From the NCBI GenBank assembly GCA_035495815.1, contig DATJFH010000278.1, positions 1 to 23,965 of the forward strand: a stretch of DNA of 23,965 nucleotides, given 5' to 3'. Below the pieces are notes generated by a model. The model was not told where the DNA came from, did no database searches, and saw nothing but the letters and a program-made list of their open reading frames with translations. The position numbers and the translations under genes were made by a program. Below are positions 8,065-15,048 of this stretch, piece after piece. How positions within the stretch are numbered: the stretch's first letter is position 1; the number at the start of each line of letters is the position of its first letter. The DNA is from DATJFH01 sp035495815 (GTDB taxonomy: Bacteria > Acidobacteriota > Terriglobia > Bryobacterales > Bryobacteraceae).

Positions 8065-9303
8065 TCACCGCTTGATCCTGACACCACTCTTCCAAACTGC
8101 GACGATGTTGCGCGTATCCAGAATGTTCCGTGTAGGGTCGCCCTGCACAAGCAGCAGATCGGCCCGCATCCCGGGACGGATCCATCCGCGATCCGTAAAT
8201 CGGAACGCGCGCGCCGGCCCCGAAGTAGCGGCCGCCAGGGCTTGGACGGGAGTCATCCCGCAGTCCACCATCAGCTTCAACTCGCCGTGCAGGGACGCGC
8301 CGTAGCCGGACATCACGAAAGCGCCGATCTGGGCGCTGGGAGCGGCGTCTGAACCCGCTAGAATGGGCACCTTTGCCTGGACCAGCTCCCGCATGGCGTC
8401 TTCCGGCGCCTTGCACAGGGGCTGGCGTTCAGGCTCGGGCTGGCGGTTCAGGATCTTCTGCTGATCGGGCGGAATGTACGGCTCGAGACGCCTATCGGCC
8501 AGCAGGGCCGCGCCTTGCGGCTTTCCGCAGAGGCTGTAGAGGGTGATCAGCGTCGGAATCACAAAGACGTGATGGCCGGCGGCGAACTTCCCGAAGGTTC
8601 CGCTGCTGGATTCGCCGGTGTACAGATGCGCCAGCCCGTCCACTTCCGCGGCAATGGCTTCACGGGCCTTCTCCTCCGAAAGGACGTGGGCCACTACCAG
8701 TTTGCCGCGCGCGTGGGAGGCCGCAACGATCGCCTCGAGGGTTTCGCGTTTTAGGGGGCCTCCGATGCGCTCATCGTAGAGGACCTTGATGTAGTCCGAC
8801 CCCTCGGCGATGCGCGCATCGACCCACGCCCGCGCGTGGTCAGCCCCGCCGATCGTGGGCATCCGGCCAGCCATCATGGATAGAGCGCTGCCGGGAGCCA
8901 TTGCGCCCACTCCCGCGGCGCGCAGATCGGCCATATCGGGCGGATCTTCCGATTCGACCGCCAGCCTGGCCGTGAGCTTCTGACCGCCGCCGAACATGTC
9001 GAGGGCGGTGGTCACCCCGAGCGCCGCCAGTTGGCGCAACGCCGCCTCCGGCTTCTGCGGAACGTGCAGGTGCGCGTCGAACAAGCCTGGAAGCAGGGTG
9101 CGTCCCTTGCCATCCACGATCTCTGCGGCGGGGACCTTCAACGATGCGCCGCCGATGTGGGCGATCTTCCCGCCCTCAATCAGGACGCTGCGATGCTCGA
9201 GTACGCTTTCGCCGTCGAAGACGCGCACATCCCGGATCAGGCTCTGGCAAAAGCCGGCGGCCGGCAGGCAGAGCGAAGCGGCAAGGACGGCGCGAATGTT
9301 CAC
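8065..9303 (-). CDS. Secreted amidohydrolase (binuclear metal, imidazolonepropionase/prolidase-like)
   Basis: A 412-residue protein from a GTG start. Residues 1-19 form a Sec signal peptide (AASLCLPAAGFCQ). The amidohydrolase TIM barrel shows the classic ligands in order: His78 and His80 (FDAHLH), Lys173 (SDYIKVLYD, a candidate carboxylated bridging Lys), His206 (VVAHVLS), His226 (LAHLYTG) and Asp319 (AGSDAA). The flanking beta-sandwich is present at both ends (VLIEGGKIAHIGG, ADLLLVQGDP). Related secreted enzymes cleave dipeptides or amide/lactam bonds. The GTG follows the TAA stop of mqnC with no spacing (TAAGTG), so it is the third gene of the mqnA-mqnC operon and is probably translated by coupling. 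No role in menaquinone synthesis is implied by its family: it is exported, whereas that pathway is cytoplasmic. Confidence 0.9.
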   Translation of the reverse strand: MNIRAVLAASLCLPAAGFCQSLIRDVRVFDGESVLEHRSVLIEGGKIAHIGGASLKVPAAEIVDGKGRTLLPGLFDAHLHVPQKPEAALRQLAALGVTTALDMFGGGQKLTARLAVESEDPPDMADLRAAGVGAMAPGSALSMMAGRMPTIGGADHARAWVDARIAEGSDYIKVLYDERIGGPLKRETLEAIVAASHARGKLVVAHVLSEEKAREAIAAEVDGLAHLYTGESSSGTFGKFAAGHHVFVIPTLITLYSLCGKPQGAALLADRRLEPYIPPDQQKILNRQPEPERQPLCKAPEDAMRELVQAKVPILAGSDAAPSAQIGAFVMSGYGASLHGELKLMVDCGMTPVQALAAATSGPARAFRFTDRGWIRPGMRADLLLVQGDPTRNILDTRNIVAVWKSGVRIKR

Positions 9304-10341
9304 TTAGTTGAGGAAGTACGTCCGGTAGAGCGTATCGCGCTGTTTGGGGACGAATCCGGCGTCGCGGATCAGGCGCCGCAGCTCTTCTTCGGTAGCGCGA
9401 TGATGGGCGCCGGCGGCCGACACCACGTTCTCCTCAATCATGATGCTGCCCACGTCGTTACCGCCGAATCGAAGGCCGAGCTGGCAGGTCTTGAGTCCGG
9501 GCGTGACCCAGGACGATTGAATATTGTCGATGTTCTCCAGGTAGATGCGTGAAATCGCCAGCGTCCGCAGATATTCGACCGCGGTCGCCTCCTCCTTCAC
9601 GAAGCGGCCGAGGGACGTGTTCTCGCGCTGAAAGAACCAGGGGATGAATGCGGTAAAGCCGCCGGTGTCCTCCTGGATACGGCGCACGATCTCCAGATGA
9701 TTCACGCGGTGCCGGATCGTCTCGCCGCAGCCGAACATCATGGTGGCCGTGGTGCGCAGGCCCAGGGCGTGGGCGGTGCGATGGACTTCGATCCATTCGG
9801 CAGTGGCGCACTTCAGGCGGCTGATGCGGTAGCGCACCTCGTCGTCCAGGATCTCCGCCCCGCCGCCGGGGATCGAATCGAGCCCGGAATCCCGCAGCCG
9901 CGCAATCGTGTCCCGCAGCGACAAGCCGCTGACCTCGGCGATGTTCGTGATTTCCGGCGCCGAGAAGCAGTGCAAATGGATTTTCGACCCGAATTTCTTC
10001 TTGATGGACGAGAGCAGGTCTTCGTACCACTCGATTTTCAGGCCGGGATGCAAACCGCCCTGCATGAGGACGCCCGTACCGCCCAGATCCAGCGTCTCCC
10101 GGATCTTGTCGAAAATGGTTTCCTTCGAGAGGATGTAGCCCTCCTCATGGCCCATCGGCCGGTAAAAGGCGCAGAAGCTGCAATATTCCGTGCAGAAATT
10201 CGTGTAGTTGATATTGCGGTCGATGATGTAGCTGACGACGCCTTCGGGATGAATCCGGCGGCGGATTGCGTCTGCCTGCATTCCGATACCGATCAGATCA
10301 TCGGAAGCGAACAGTTCCTCGGCTTCGGGACTGGAAATCAT
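9304..10341 (-). CDS. mqnC: Cyclic dehypoxanthinyl futalosine synthase (radical SAM), menaquinone biosynthesis
   Basis: A 345-residue radical SAM enzyme. DRNINYTNFCTEYCSFCAFY carries the CX3CX2C cluster motif (Cys50, Cys54, Cys57) that binds the 4Fe-4S cluster and SAM. SIPGGGAEIL and NIDNIQSSWVTPG match the MqnC group, as does FGGNDVGSIMIEENVV near the C-terminus. MqnC cyclises dehypoxanthine futalosine to the spiro intermediate of the futalosine pathway. The related CofG/CofH and MqnE enzymes are the main alternatives, but the IDRNINYTN and ENIDNIQ segments favour MqnC. Its ATG overlaps the TGA of mqnA by 4 nt (ATGA, 10338-10341), implying translational coupling. The partner steps MqnB, MqnD and MqnE are not in this window. 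Confidence 0.95.
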   Translation of the reverse strand: MISSPEAEELFASDDLIGIGMQADAIRRRIHPEGVVSYIIDRNINYTNFCTEYCSFCAFYRPMGHEEGYILSKETIFDKIRETLDLGGTGVLMQGGLHPGLKIEWYEDLLSSIKKKFGSKIHLHCFSAPEITNIAEVSGLSLRDTIARLRDSGLDSIPGGGAEILDDEVRYRISRLKCATAEWIEVHRTAHALGLRTTATMMFGCGETIRHRVNHLEIVRRIQEDTGGFTAFIPWFFQRENTSLGRFVKEEATAVEYLRTLAISRIYLENIDNIQSSWVTPGLKTCQLGLRFGGNDVGSIMIEENVVSAAGAHHRATEEELRRLIRDAGFVPKQRDTLYRTYFLN

Positions 10342-11108
10342 ACGGCAACCAACTCCTCGCGCGCGTAGCGCAGATAGAGCTGCAGTCCCTGGTATTCCGC
10401 GGGACCGAGCTCGTTGACAATGTGCCGCGTCAGGTACTCGCGCGCCAGCTCTCCGGGGATGCCTCGCGCGGCGGCGTCAATTCTGACAATGTCGTCCAGA
10501 TGCGCGCGTCCGAAACGGCAGGATTCGGTGAGCGCCTCTACCACTTCGGGCGTGATGTGCCGCTCGTGACCCGCCCAGACGGCGAACACCATCGGAAGAC
10601 CGGTCATCGCCGTCCACTCTTCGCCGAGATCCGCGACCAGGTACGGCAGGGAAGCTCTGTCCACGCGCAGGGCGGGATCCCCGATGATCAGGGCGGCGTC
10701 GGCGTTTTCCAGCATCGACGACAGATCCGGCGCGTGCGGATGGAACTCGGGCTCGACTCCATAGCGCCGCGAGAGAATAATCCGCGTGAGCGCCACCGAG
10801 GTGCGTGAGCTGGAATCGGCGGCCAGTGTCCGGATGGCGGCCAGCGGACGTTTGGAAATGAGCAGGATGCTGCGTACCGCGCCGCGGGCGGCCACGCCCA
10901 GCCCGGGCACCATCCGCAGGTTCTGGCGCGACATCTCGATGGAGGGGATGTTGCCGATATCGGCGGCGCCGGAGGCCACCAGGCCGGCGCATTCGGAAGG
11001 CACCCGAAAGGTGAGATCGAACAGGTTCTGGCTCGGCCCATGCAACAGGCCCCAGACCAGGGGAGCGGAATTCAGATAATCAACCGAGCAGAGTCGCAGA
11101 GGATTCAA
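10338..11108 (-). CDS. mqnA: Chorismate dehydratase, menaquinone biosynthesis
   Basis: A 256-residue protein with a periplasmic-binding-protein-like two-lobed fold and no signal peptide, as expected of cytoplasmic MqnA. Characteristic segments are the N-terminal CSVDYLNSAPLVWGL, then SGAADIGNIPSIEM and AVRSILLISKRPL in the first lobe. ADAALIIGDPAL and GLPMVFAVWAG follow in the second. MqnA removes water from chorismate to give 3-[(1-carboxyvinyl)oxy]benzoate, the committing step of the futalosine route. The pairing with mqnC supports the call over the related MqnD. The start is a TTG at 11108: in-frame TAG and TGA codons lie just upstream and no ATG or GTG is available. No Shine-Dalgarno is visible; TAGACT at 11115-11120 sits 6 nt before the start and could be a -10 of a leaderless message. 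Confidence 0.93.
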   Translation of the reverse strand: MNPLRLCSVDYLNSAPLVWGLLHGPSQNLFDLTFRVPSECAGLVASGAADIGNIPSIEMSRQNLRMVPGLGVAARGAVRSILLISKRPLAAIRTLAADSSSRTSVALTRIILSRRYGVEPEFHPHAPDLSSMLENADAALIIGDPALRVDRASLPYLVADLGEEWTAMTGLPMVFAVWAGHERHITPEVVEALTESCRFGRAHLDDIVRIDAAARGIPGELAREYLTRHIVNELGPAEYQGLQLYLRYAREELVAV

Positions 11109-11138
11109 AACACCAGTCTATCAGAGGCGTCGCGAGGT

Positions 11139-11148
11139 CCCCGCGGGG
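11139..11148. repeat. Perfect 10-bp GC palindrome between mqnA and the divergent gene
   Basis: CCCCGCGGGG reads the same on both strands. It covers the position expected for the -35 box of the TATAAT at 11162 and lies about 30 bp upstream of the mqnA start. It could be an operator shared by both directions, or a chance G+C-rich palindrome. Confidence 0.3.
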
Positions 11149-11161
11149 GGATCATCGGGAC

Positions 11162-11167
11162 TATAAT
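11162..11167 (+). promoter_or_regulatory. Putative -10 hexamer, leaderless transcript
   Basis: A perfect TATAAT ends 8 nt before the ATG at 11176. Transcription would begin at or within a nucleotide or two of the start codon. There is no room for a ribosome binding site and none is seen. No -35 consensus is present 17 bp upstream. Confidence 0.45.
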
Positions 11168-11175
11168 GATGCCAA

Positions 11176-12444
11176 ATGCGGGGCCTGATTGCCTGGCCTC
11201 TTTTGTGGGCCGCGGTCGCGAGCGCGCAGACGGACGGAACTCCGGATCCGATGCTGGCGCGAATTCAAGAAAGAGTCCTGGAGAGGCTCGCCCGGCTCCC
11301 GGATTACGTTTGCGTCCAGACGGTGGAGCGGGCGCACCGGGCGTCTGCTAAAGAGCCGTTCAAGCCCATCGACACGCTTCGCCTGCAGGTGGCGCTGATC
11401 AACGGCAAGGAGCAATACGCCTGGCTCGACGCGCGCAGGTTCGACGACCGGGAGCTGCGGGACCTGGTGGGCCGCGGCGCGGTCGGCACCGGGATCTTCG
11501 CGCTACACACGCGGCACGTCTTCCAGCCAAAAATCGCCGAGTTCAAAGCGCGCGGCGAGGAGACGCGCGAAGGCCGGCGTGTTTTGCGCTACGACTACGA
11601 AGTGCCTTGGGAGAACAGCGCCTACCGCGTGCGGAACCCGCCACACGAAGAGGTGGTCGCGTTTCGAGGATCGGCGCTGATCGACGCCGAGACTCTGGAC
11701 CTGCTGCAGCTGGTCGTGAGCTCCGACGAGATTCCGCAGGAAATTGGAATGGATCGCATCTCCACGACGCTCGAATACGGGCGGTCGATGATCGGCGCGC
11801 AGGAGTGCGTGCTCCCGACGGCCTCGGAAATGACCATCGCCGGGCTGGACGGAACGGAGAGCCGCAATCGCACGAAGCTGGGCGAATGCCGGCAGTACAC
11901 CACCGAGTCGAAGCTCACCTTTGAAGAGCCGGCGTCCGAGGCGGCCGCGCCGTCTGAAAAGGAGGAGGAATCCGAAGCTGCGCAGCGGCTGACGATGGAG
12001 CTGGCGCTCGAGTCCGATATTGCGCTCGAAACGGCCGTGGTGGGCGATCCGGTGCGGGCGGTTCTGTCGCGGCCTCTCAAAGACGGCGACAAGGTTTGGG
12101 CGCCGGCCGGGTCGGTGGCCCTTGGCAACATTGTCCGGCTGGAGAAGCAGGGGCAGCCGTTCGACCACTACGAGATTGCGATGGAGTTCCACAGCATCGA
12201 GAGCGCCGCAGGGCGCCTGGAGTATTCGGCTACGATGACTCAAGCCGGTCCGGCCCCGGGATTGATCCGCCAGGCGAAGAAGCTGAATCCCACGTTCACC
12301 AGGCAACGGCGGGCGCGCATGGAAATCCTGGTGCGCGAGGTTCCGAAAGGGCAGGGCGTGCTTCACTGGGAAGCGAAACACGCGCGCATTCGTAAGGCGT
12401 TTCGGATGCGCTGGCTGGTGCACGAAATCAGGCCGGCAAGATAG
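11176..12444 (+). CDS. Secreted two-part protein of unknown function, acidobacterial type
   Basis: A 422-residue protein with a Sec signal peptide (1-18, WAAVASAQ). The first part, to about residue 248, starts with LPDYVCVQTVER (41-52), a pattern I associate with secreted acidobacterial proteins of unknown role; it is mixed alpha/beta with Cys46, Cys211 and Cys238. Residues about 250-272 form a very acidic Glu/Ala/Ser linker. The rest (about 273-422) is beta-rich: a segment with VVGDPVRAVLSRPL, then APAGSVALGNIVRLE, then a strand pair around EIAMEFHSIES. This 'large barrel with a PaGs turn' arrangement resembles the small protein at 17754-18323 and may be a surface or periplasmic beta-barrel domain. 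No catalytic motif is recognised. It is divergent from mqnA, with a TATAAT 8 nt upstream of the start. Function unknown. Confidence 0.85.
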   Translation: MRGLIAWPLLWAAVASAQTDGTPDPMLARIQERVLERLARLPDYVCVQTVERAHRASAKEPFKPIDTLRLQVALINGKEQYAWLDARRFDDRELRDLVGRGAVGTGIFALHTRHVFQPKIAEFKARGEETREGRRVLRYDYEVPWENSAYRVRNPPHEEVVAFRGSALIDAETLDLLQLVVSSDEIPQEIGMDRISTTLEYGRSMIGAQECVLPTASEMTIAGLDGTESRNRTKLGECRQYTTESKLTFEEPASEAAAPSEKEEESEAAQRLTMELALESDIALETAVVGDPVRAVLSRPLKDGDKVWAPAGSVALGNIVRLEKQGQPFDHYEIAMEFHSIESAAGRLEYSATMTQAGPAPGLIRQAKKLNPTFTRQRRARMEILVREVPKGQGVLHWEAKHARIRKAFRMRWLVHEIRPAR

Positions 12445-12508
12445 CGCAACCGGTCTCCGCAATGAGGTTCGGCAGGCGATTCGTCCGCCAGCGGCCGCCC
12501 GAGCGGCG

Positions 12509-13375
12509 CTACGGACCGGGATCAAAGAAAGGATCGAGCCGCGAGGGTTCTACCGCCATCGTGAGCAATCGCTCCAACACCGGCCGGAGGTCCTCCCTGG
12601 TGCGGAAATAATGGTCAGCGCCCCAGAGCGGATAGATCAATCCCGGCCATCGCTGGCAATCGCCCAGCAGCATGAATCCGTCATTCGGCCCATACGCGGC
12701 AAGGCGGCGATGAAATGCGCGCGCCAGCCAGTTGCAGGCGTGCGCTTGCAGCGAAAAACCCAACACGTGAACGAGTCGCAAATGCGCCGGCAGCGTGAGA
12801 TCGAAATCGAGAGGCCCGCCGCTTCTCCGGTCAACCTCGCGGAGAAAAGTCAAATCTACACCGGCCATTCGGTTTACGGCGCGCAACGCGGAAGGGATTC
12901 GCTCCTTAGAGAGAAGCCATTGCGCCAAAGGTGTTCCGTCCATCAGACCGCCCACGCTGATCCAGGCCGAGACGCGGTGAAACGACTCGAACCCGGAATC
13001 CATGGCCAGCGCCTTCTTGATATCGGCGCCGCCCTTGCTCAGAGAAACGAGAACGATGTTCTTTTCGCGATGGGTGCGGAGCCACTTCAGGATGATGGCC
13101 CCATTCTCGGTCAAAGTCCCCGCGGGCTTCAGCGGGATCGTATCCACCGGCAGGCCTAATCCTTCCGCCGCCTCGCGCAGTCGCCGCCCGTCGGCGCCGG
13201 AGCGGCGAAACTCCTTGTAGAGCGCGGCTGGACCGATGGCGAGCACGGTATCCCGAATCGGCGTCCGGGGCCTACGCGGCGCCTGCTCGACGGCCCGGAT
13301 GAAAGGGCCATGCCGGGGCGAGGAGCGTAACGACTCATAGAGACGCCGTGTCTCGTGATCGAGAGCCGCAGACAT
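12509..13375 (-). CDS. Alpha/beta hydrolase-like protein, last gene of the desaturase/Rieske cluster
   Basis: A 288-residue cytoplasmic protein with no signal peptide. The core has IRDTVLAIGP (first strand) and then NIVLVSLSKGGADIKKAL, a nucleophile elbow of the form S-x-S-x-G with Ser113 as candidate nucleophile. Later, WISVGGLMDGTPLAQWLL resembles a cap or lipase-like segment, and WGADHYFRTREDLRPVL contains a His suited to the triad. I do not recognise a named family; lipase, esterase or thioesterase are all possible. An upstream ATG at 13411 would add 12 residues but overlap the preceding gene by 34 nt. ATG 13375, two nucleotides after that gene's TAA, keeps the compact operon spacing and is preferred. 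It probably acts on the product or a precursor of the oxygenase and desaturase upstream. Convergent with the gene at 11176. Confidence 0.82.
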   Translation of the reverse strand: MSAALDHETRRLYESLRSSPRHGPFIRAVEQAPRRPRTPIRDTVLAIGPAALYKEFRRSGADGRRLREAAEGLGLPVDTIPLKPAGTLTENGAIILKWLRTHREKNIVLVSLSKGGADIKKALAMDSGFESFHRVSAWISVGGLMDGTPLAQWLLSKERIPSALRAVNRMAGVDLTFLREVDRRSGGPLDFDLTLPAHLRLVHVLGFSLQAHACNWLARAFHRRLAAYGPNDGFMLLGDCQRWPGLIYPLWGADHYFRTREDLRPVLERLLTMAVEPSRLDPFFDPGP

Positions 13376-13377
13376 CG

Positions 13378-13968
13378 TTACGTCTGCCGCCTGCGCCGGC
13401 CAAAGAACCATCCTAATCCCAGAGCCGTGACGAAACTCGCGCCGGCGGTGGCATAGAGCGATCGCCTGGCTGCGTTGAGCAGAGGGTTATCGAAAAGATT
13501 GGTGGAAGCGTGCATACTGGCTACCAGCCATTTCCCATCCACCTTGATCAAGGTTGCCGTCCACCGGCCGTGCAATGTGAACTTTTGGCCCGCGGCAAGA
13601 TCGAATTGATCGGTGGAGCTGCCGAAGGCAATGCCGGTCGATTCGCCGTAGAGAGCGGTCAGCTCGTCGACATTGACCTCGGTCTTGAAGCTCTTGACGA
13701 AGGGGTTTGTACCCCCAAGCATGCGGTTGAGATATTCCCGGACGCCCCGATGGCCGCGGCTGACTTCGGCGTTTTGCCAGGTGACCACGATGTTGGGATG
13801 CAGATTCCGAATGATTCCCTCGATATCCATCTTGCGGACGGATCCGAGGAGCTCTTCACGCAATAAGCGCAGGGCCGCATGATCCGGCGCCTCGGCCGCG
13901 CCCGCGGCCAGGGAGAACGCCAATGCGGAGACCGGCGCCAACGCCCTGAAGATGACCGCTCTGGTCAC
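13378..13968 (-). CDS. Exported NTF2/SnoaL-like protein with C-terminal membrane anchor
   Basis: A 196-residue protein from a GTG start. Residues 1-25 are a Sec signal (ALAFSLAAGAAEA). Residues about 30-158 form an NTF2-like (SnoaL/DUF4440-type) cone fold: a helix with LLREELLGSVRKMDIEGI, then LHPNIVVTWQN, RGHRGVREYL, and the strand pair HGRWTATLIKVDGKWLVASMHAS. A single hydrophobic helix (about 171-190, TAGASFVTALGLGWFFG) and an RRRRQT tail then anchor it with the C-terminus inside. NTF2-like proteins bind or isomerise small hydrophobic molecules, so it may hold a lipid-like intermediate on the outer face of the membrane; this is inference. The GTG overlaps the Rieske gene's TGA by 4 nt, with GGAGGA 8 nt upstream. 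Confidence 0.85.
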   Translation of the reverse strand: MTRAVIFRALAPVSALAFSLAAGAAEAPDHAALRLLREELLGSVRKMDIEGIIRNLHPNIVVTWQNAEVSRGHRGVREYLNRMLGGTNPFVKSFKTEVNVDELTALYGESTGIAFGSSTDQFDLAAGQKFTLHGRWTATLIKVDGKWLVASMHASTNLFDNPLLNAARRSLYATAGASFVTALGLGWFFGRRRRQT

Positions 13969-14963
13969 AGTGGTTCTCCTCCCATCGGCTGGGTTTGCTC
14001 CAGGAAGTCAAAATACTCCCTCAAGGGTCTATCGCTATCCACGAAGCGACTGGGCATCGGCAGCGGCCCTTGAAGAGCGCGATTCTCCTCTTCCAGGTAA
14101 GCCCGGGCGAAGAAGCGCCGGAGGCCGAGCTCCCAGCGGCGCGACTTTCCGGCAAAGGCGATTCCCTGGCAAAGCGTTGCATGGTGGCCGAGGGGCTGCA
14201 TGATTACCATGAAGCGGCTGATGAAGCGCCCGAAACGGGCGGTCACCGTGGCGAACGTCCCGCCCCAGATGACAAGGGTGGCGGCCACTTCGCGGGCAAA
14301 GACCATGGAAAGAATCCTGTCCCGCCAATTGTCCGGAATGATTTCCGCCCGGTACCGGATTCGCCGGACGCTTTCCATCGGGACATCGATGGCAGGCGGC
14401 TCCAAGAGCCGGCGTTTGTGGGCATGGAGGAATTGCTGGATGTCGAATGCATGACCGGTAACGGATGGCCATGGAGCGGCCGCAGTGAAGTGGAACGGGC
14501 GCCCGGCAGCGTAGTCCTCGGGCGCCTCGGCGTCGAGGAACCAGGGCAGGGAGAATGCCGGAACCGGACCGTTGAAGAAGAACAGATAGCCGTGCCGCTC
14601 TTCGGCGGGGTAGACGGTCTGGCGGGCGAAAACAGGGATGGAGCAATTCGAAGGAATTTTCTCGCAGCGCCCGCTGGGTCCGTATCTCCAGCCATGATAT
14701 GGGCATTCGATGGCGTCGCCGATGACTTTGCCGCGGCCCAGATTGGCCCCGAAATGAGAGCAGCGCGCATCCATCACGACCGCGCGGCCGTTCTGCCCGC
14801 GAAACGCCACCAGGCTTTTGCCCAGCGCTTGTTTGACGATCGGTTCAGCGCCTAGAGCGGACGAGGCATCGAACAGATACCACGACGCGGGGAACAGCGG
14901 CAGCGCCGGCCTTTGCTTTAGACAAGGTTCGCCGCCGGCGATGGTTACCTGGTAGTCTGACAT
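13965..14963 (-). CDS. Rieske [2Fe-2S] oxygenase with an altered iron-site motif
   Basis: A 332-residue protein from ATG 14963. The N-terminal Rieske domain has Cys68-x-His70 (DARCSHFGANL) and Cys87-x2-His90 (IECPYHGWRYG), binding a 2Fe-2S cluster. The C-terminal oxygenase domain starts around GHAFDIQQFLHAHKRRL (171-187). Rieske oxygenases normally show D-x2-H-x4-H here; in this protein Asp174 and His182 fit, but the first His position is Gln177 (codon CAA), with His180 and His171 close by. FARAYLEEENRAL near the end may supply the acidic ligand. Single-component enzymes of this size hydroxylate or demethylate sterols, chlorophyll derivatives or aromatic acids; the substrate is unknown. An upstream ATG at 15011 would add 16 residues, but AGGAGG 8 nt before ATG 14963 favours the shorter form. 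It lies between the desaturase and the NTF2-like gene. Confidence 0.88.
   Translation of the reverse strand: MSDYQVTIAGGEPCLKQRPALPLFPASWYLFDASSALGAEPIVKQALGKSLVAFRGQNGRAVVMDARCSHFGANLGRGKVIGDAIECPYHGWRYGPSGRCEKIPSNCSIPVFARQTVYPAEERHGYLFFFNGPVPAFSLPWFLDAEAPEDYAAGRPFHFTAAAPWPSVTGHAFDIQQFLHAHKRRLLEPPAIDVPMESVRRIRYRAEIIPDNWRDRILSMVFAREVAATLVIWGGTFATVTARFGRFISRFMVIMQPLGHHATLCQGIAFAGKSRRWELGLRRFFARAYLEEENRALQGPLPMPSRFVDSDRPLREYFDFLEQTQPMGGEPL
13977..13982 (-). promoter_or_regulatory. Ribosome binding site supporting the GTG start at 13968
   Basis: GGAGGA on the minus strand lies 8 nt before GTG 13968, inside the end of the Rieske gene. It supports the non-ATG start and independent re-initiation at the 4-nt overlap. 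Confidence 0.65.
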
Positions 14964-14971
14964 TTCTCCTG

Positions 14972-14977
14972 CCTCCT
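14972..14977 (-). promoter_or_regulatory. Ribosome binding site that sets the Rieske gene start at 14963
   Basis: A full AGGAGG lies 8 nt upstream of ATG 14963. The alternative start at 15011 has no comparable site. Confidence 0.7.
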
Positions 14978-15048
14978 GAGATAGATTCCGTATCCGGAAA
15001 CGGGGCGGCAACCGGTCTGTGTGTGGGGGCGAAAAGAGTCGTTCCTTG

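Noticed and set aside
8065..9303. Amidohydrolase as the aminofutalosine deaminase of the menaquinone pathway
   Set aside because: That deaminase also belongs to the amidohydrolase superfamily and the gene follows mqnC, but this protein has a signal peptide and a candidate carboxylated-Lys binuclear site, unlike the cytoplasmic mononuclear deaminases.
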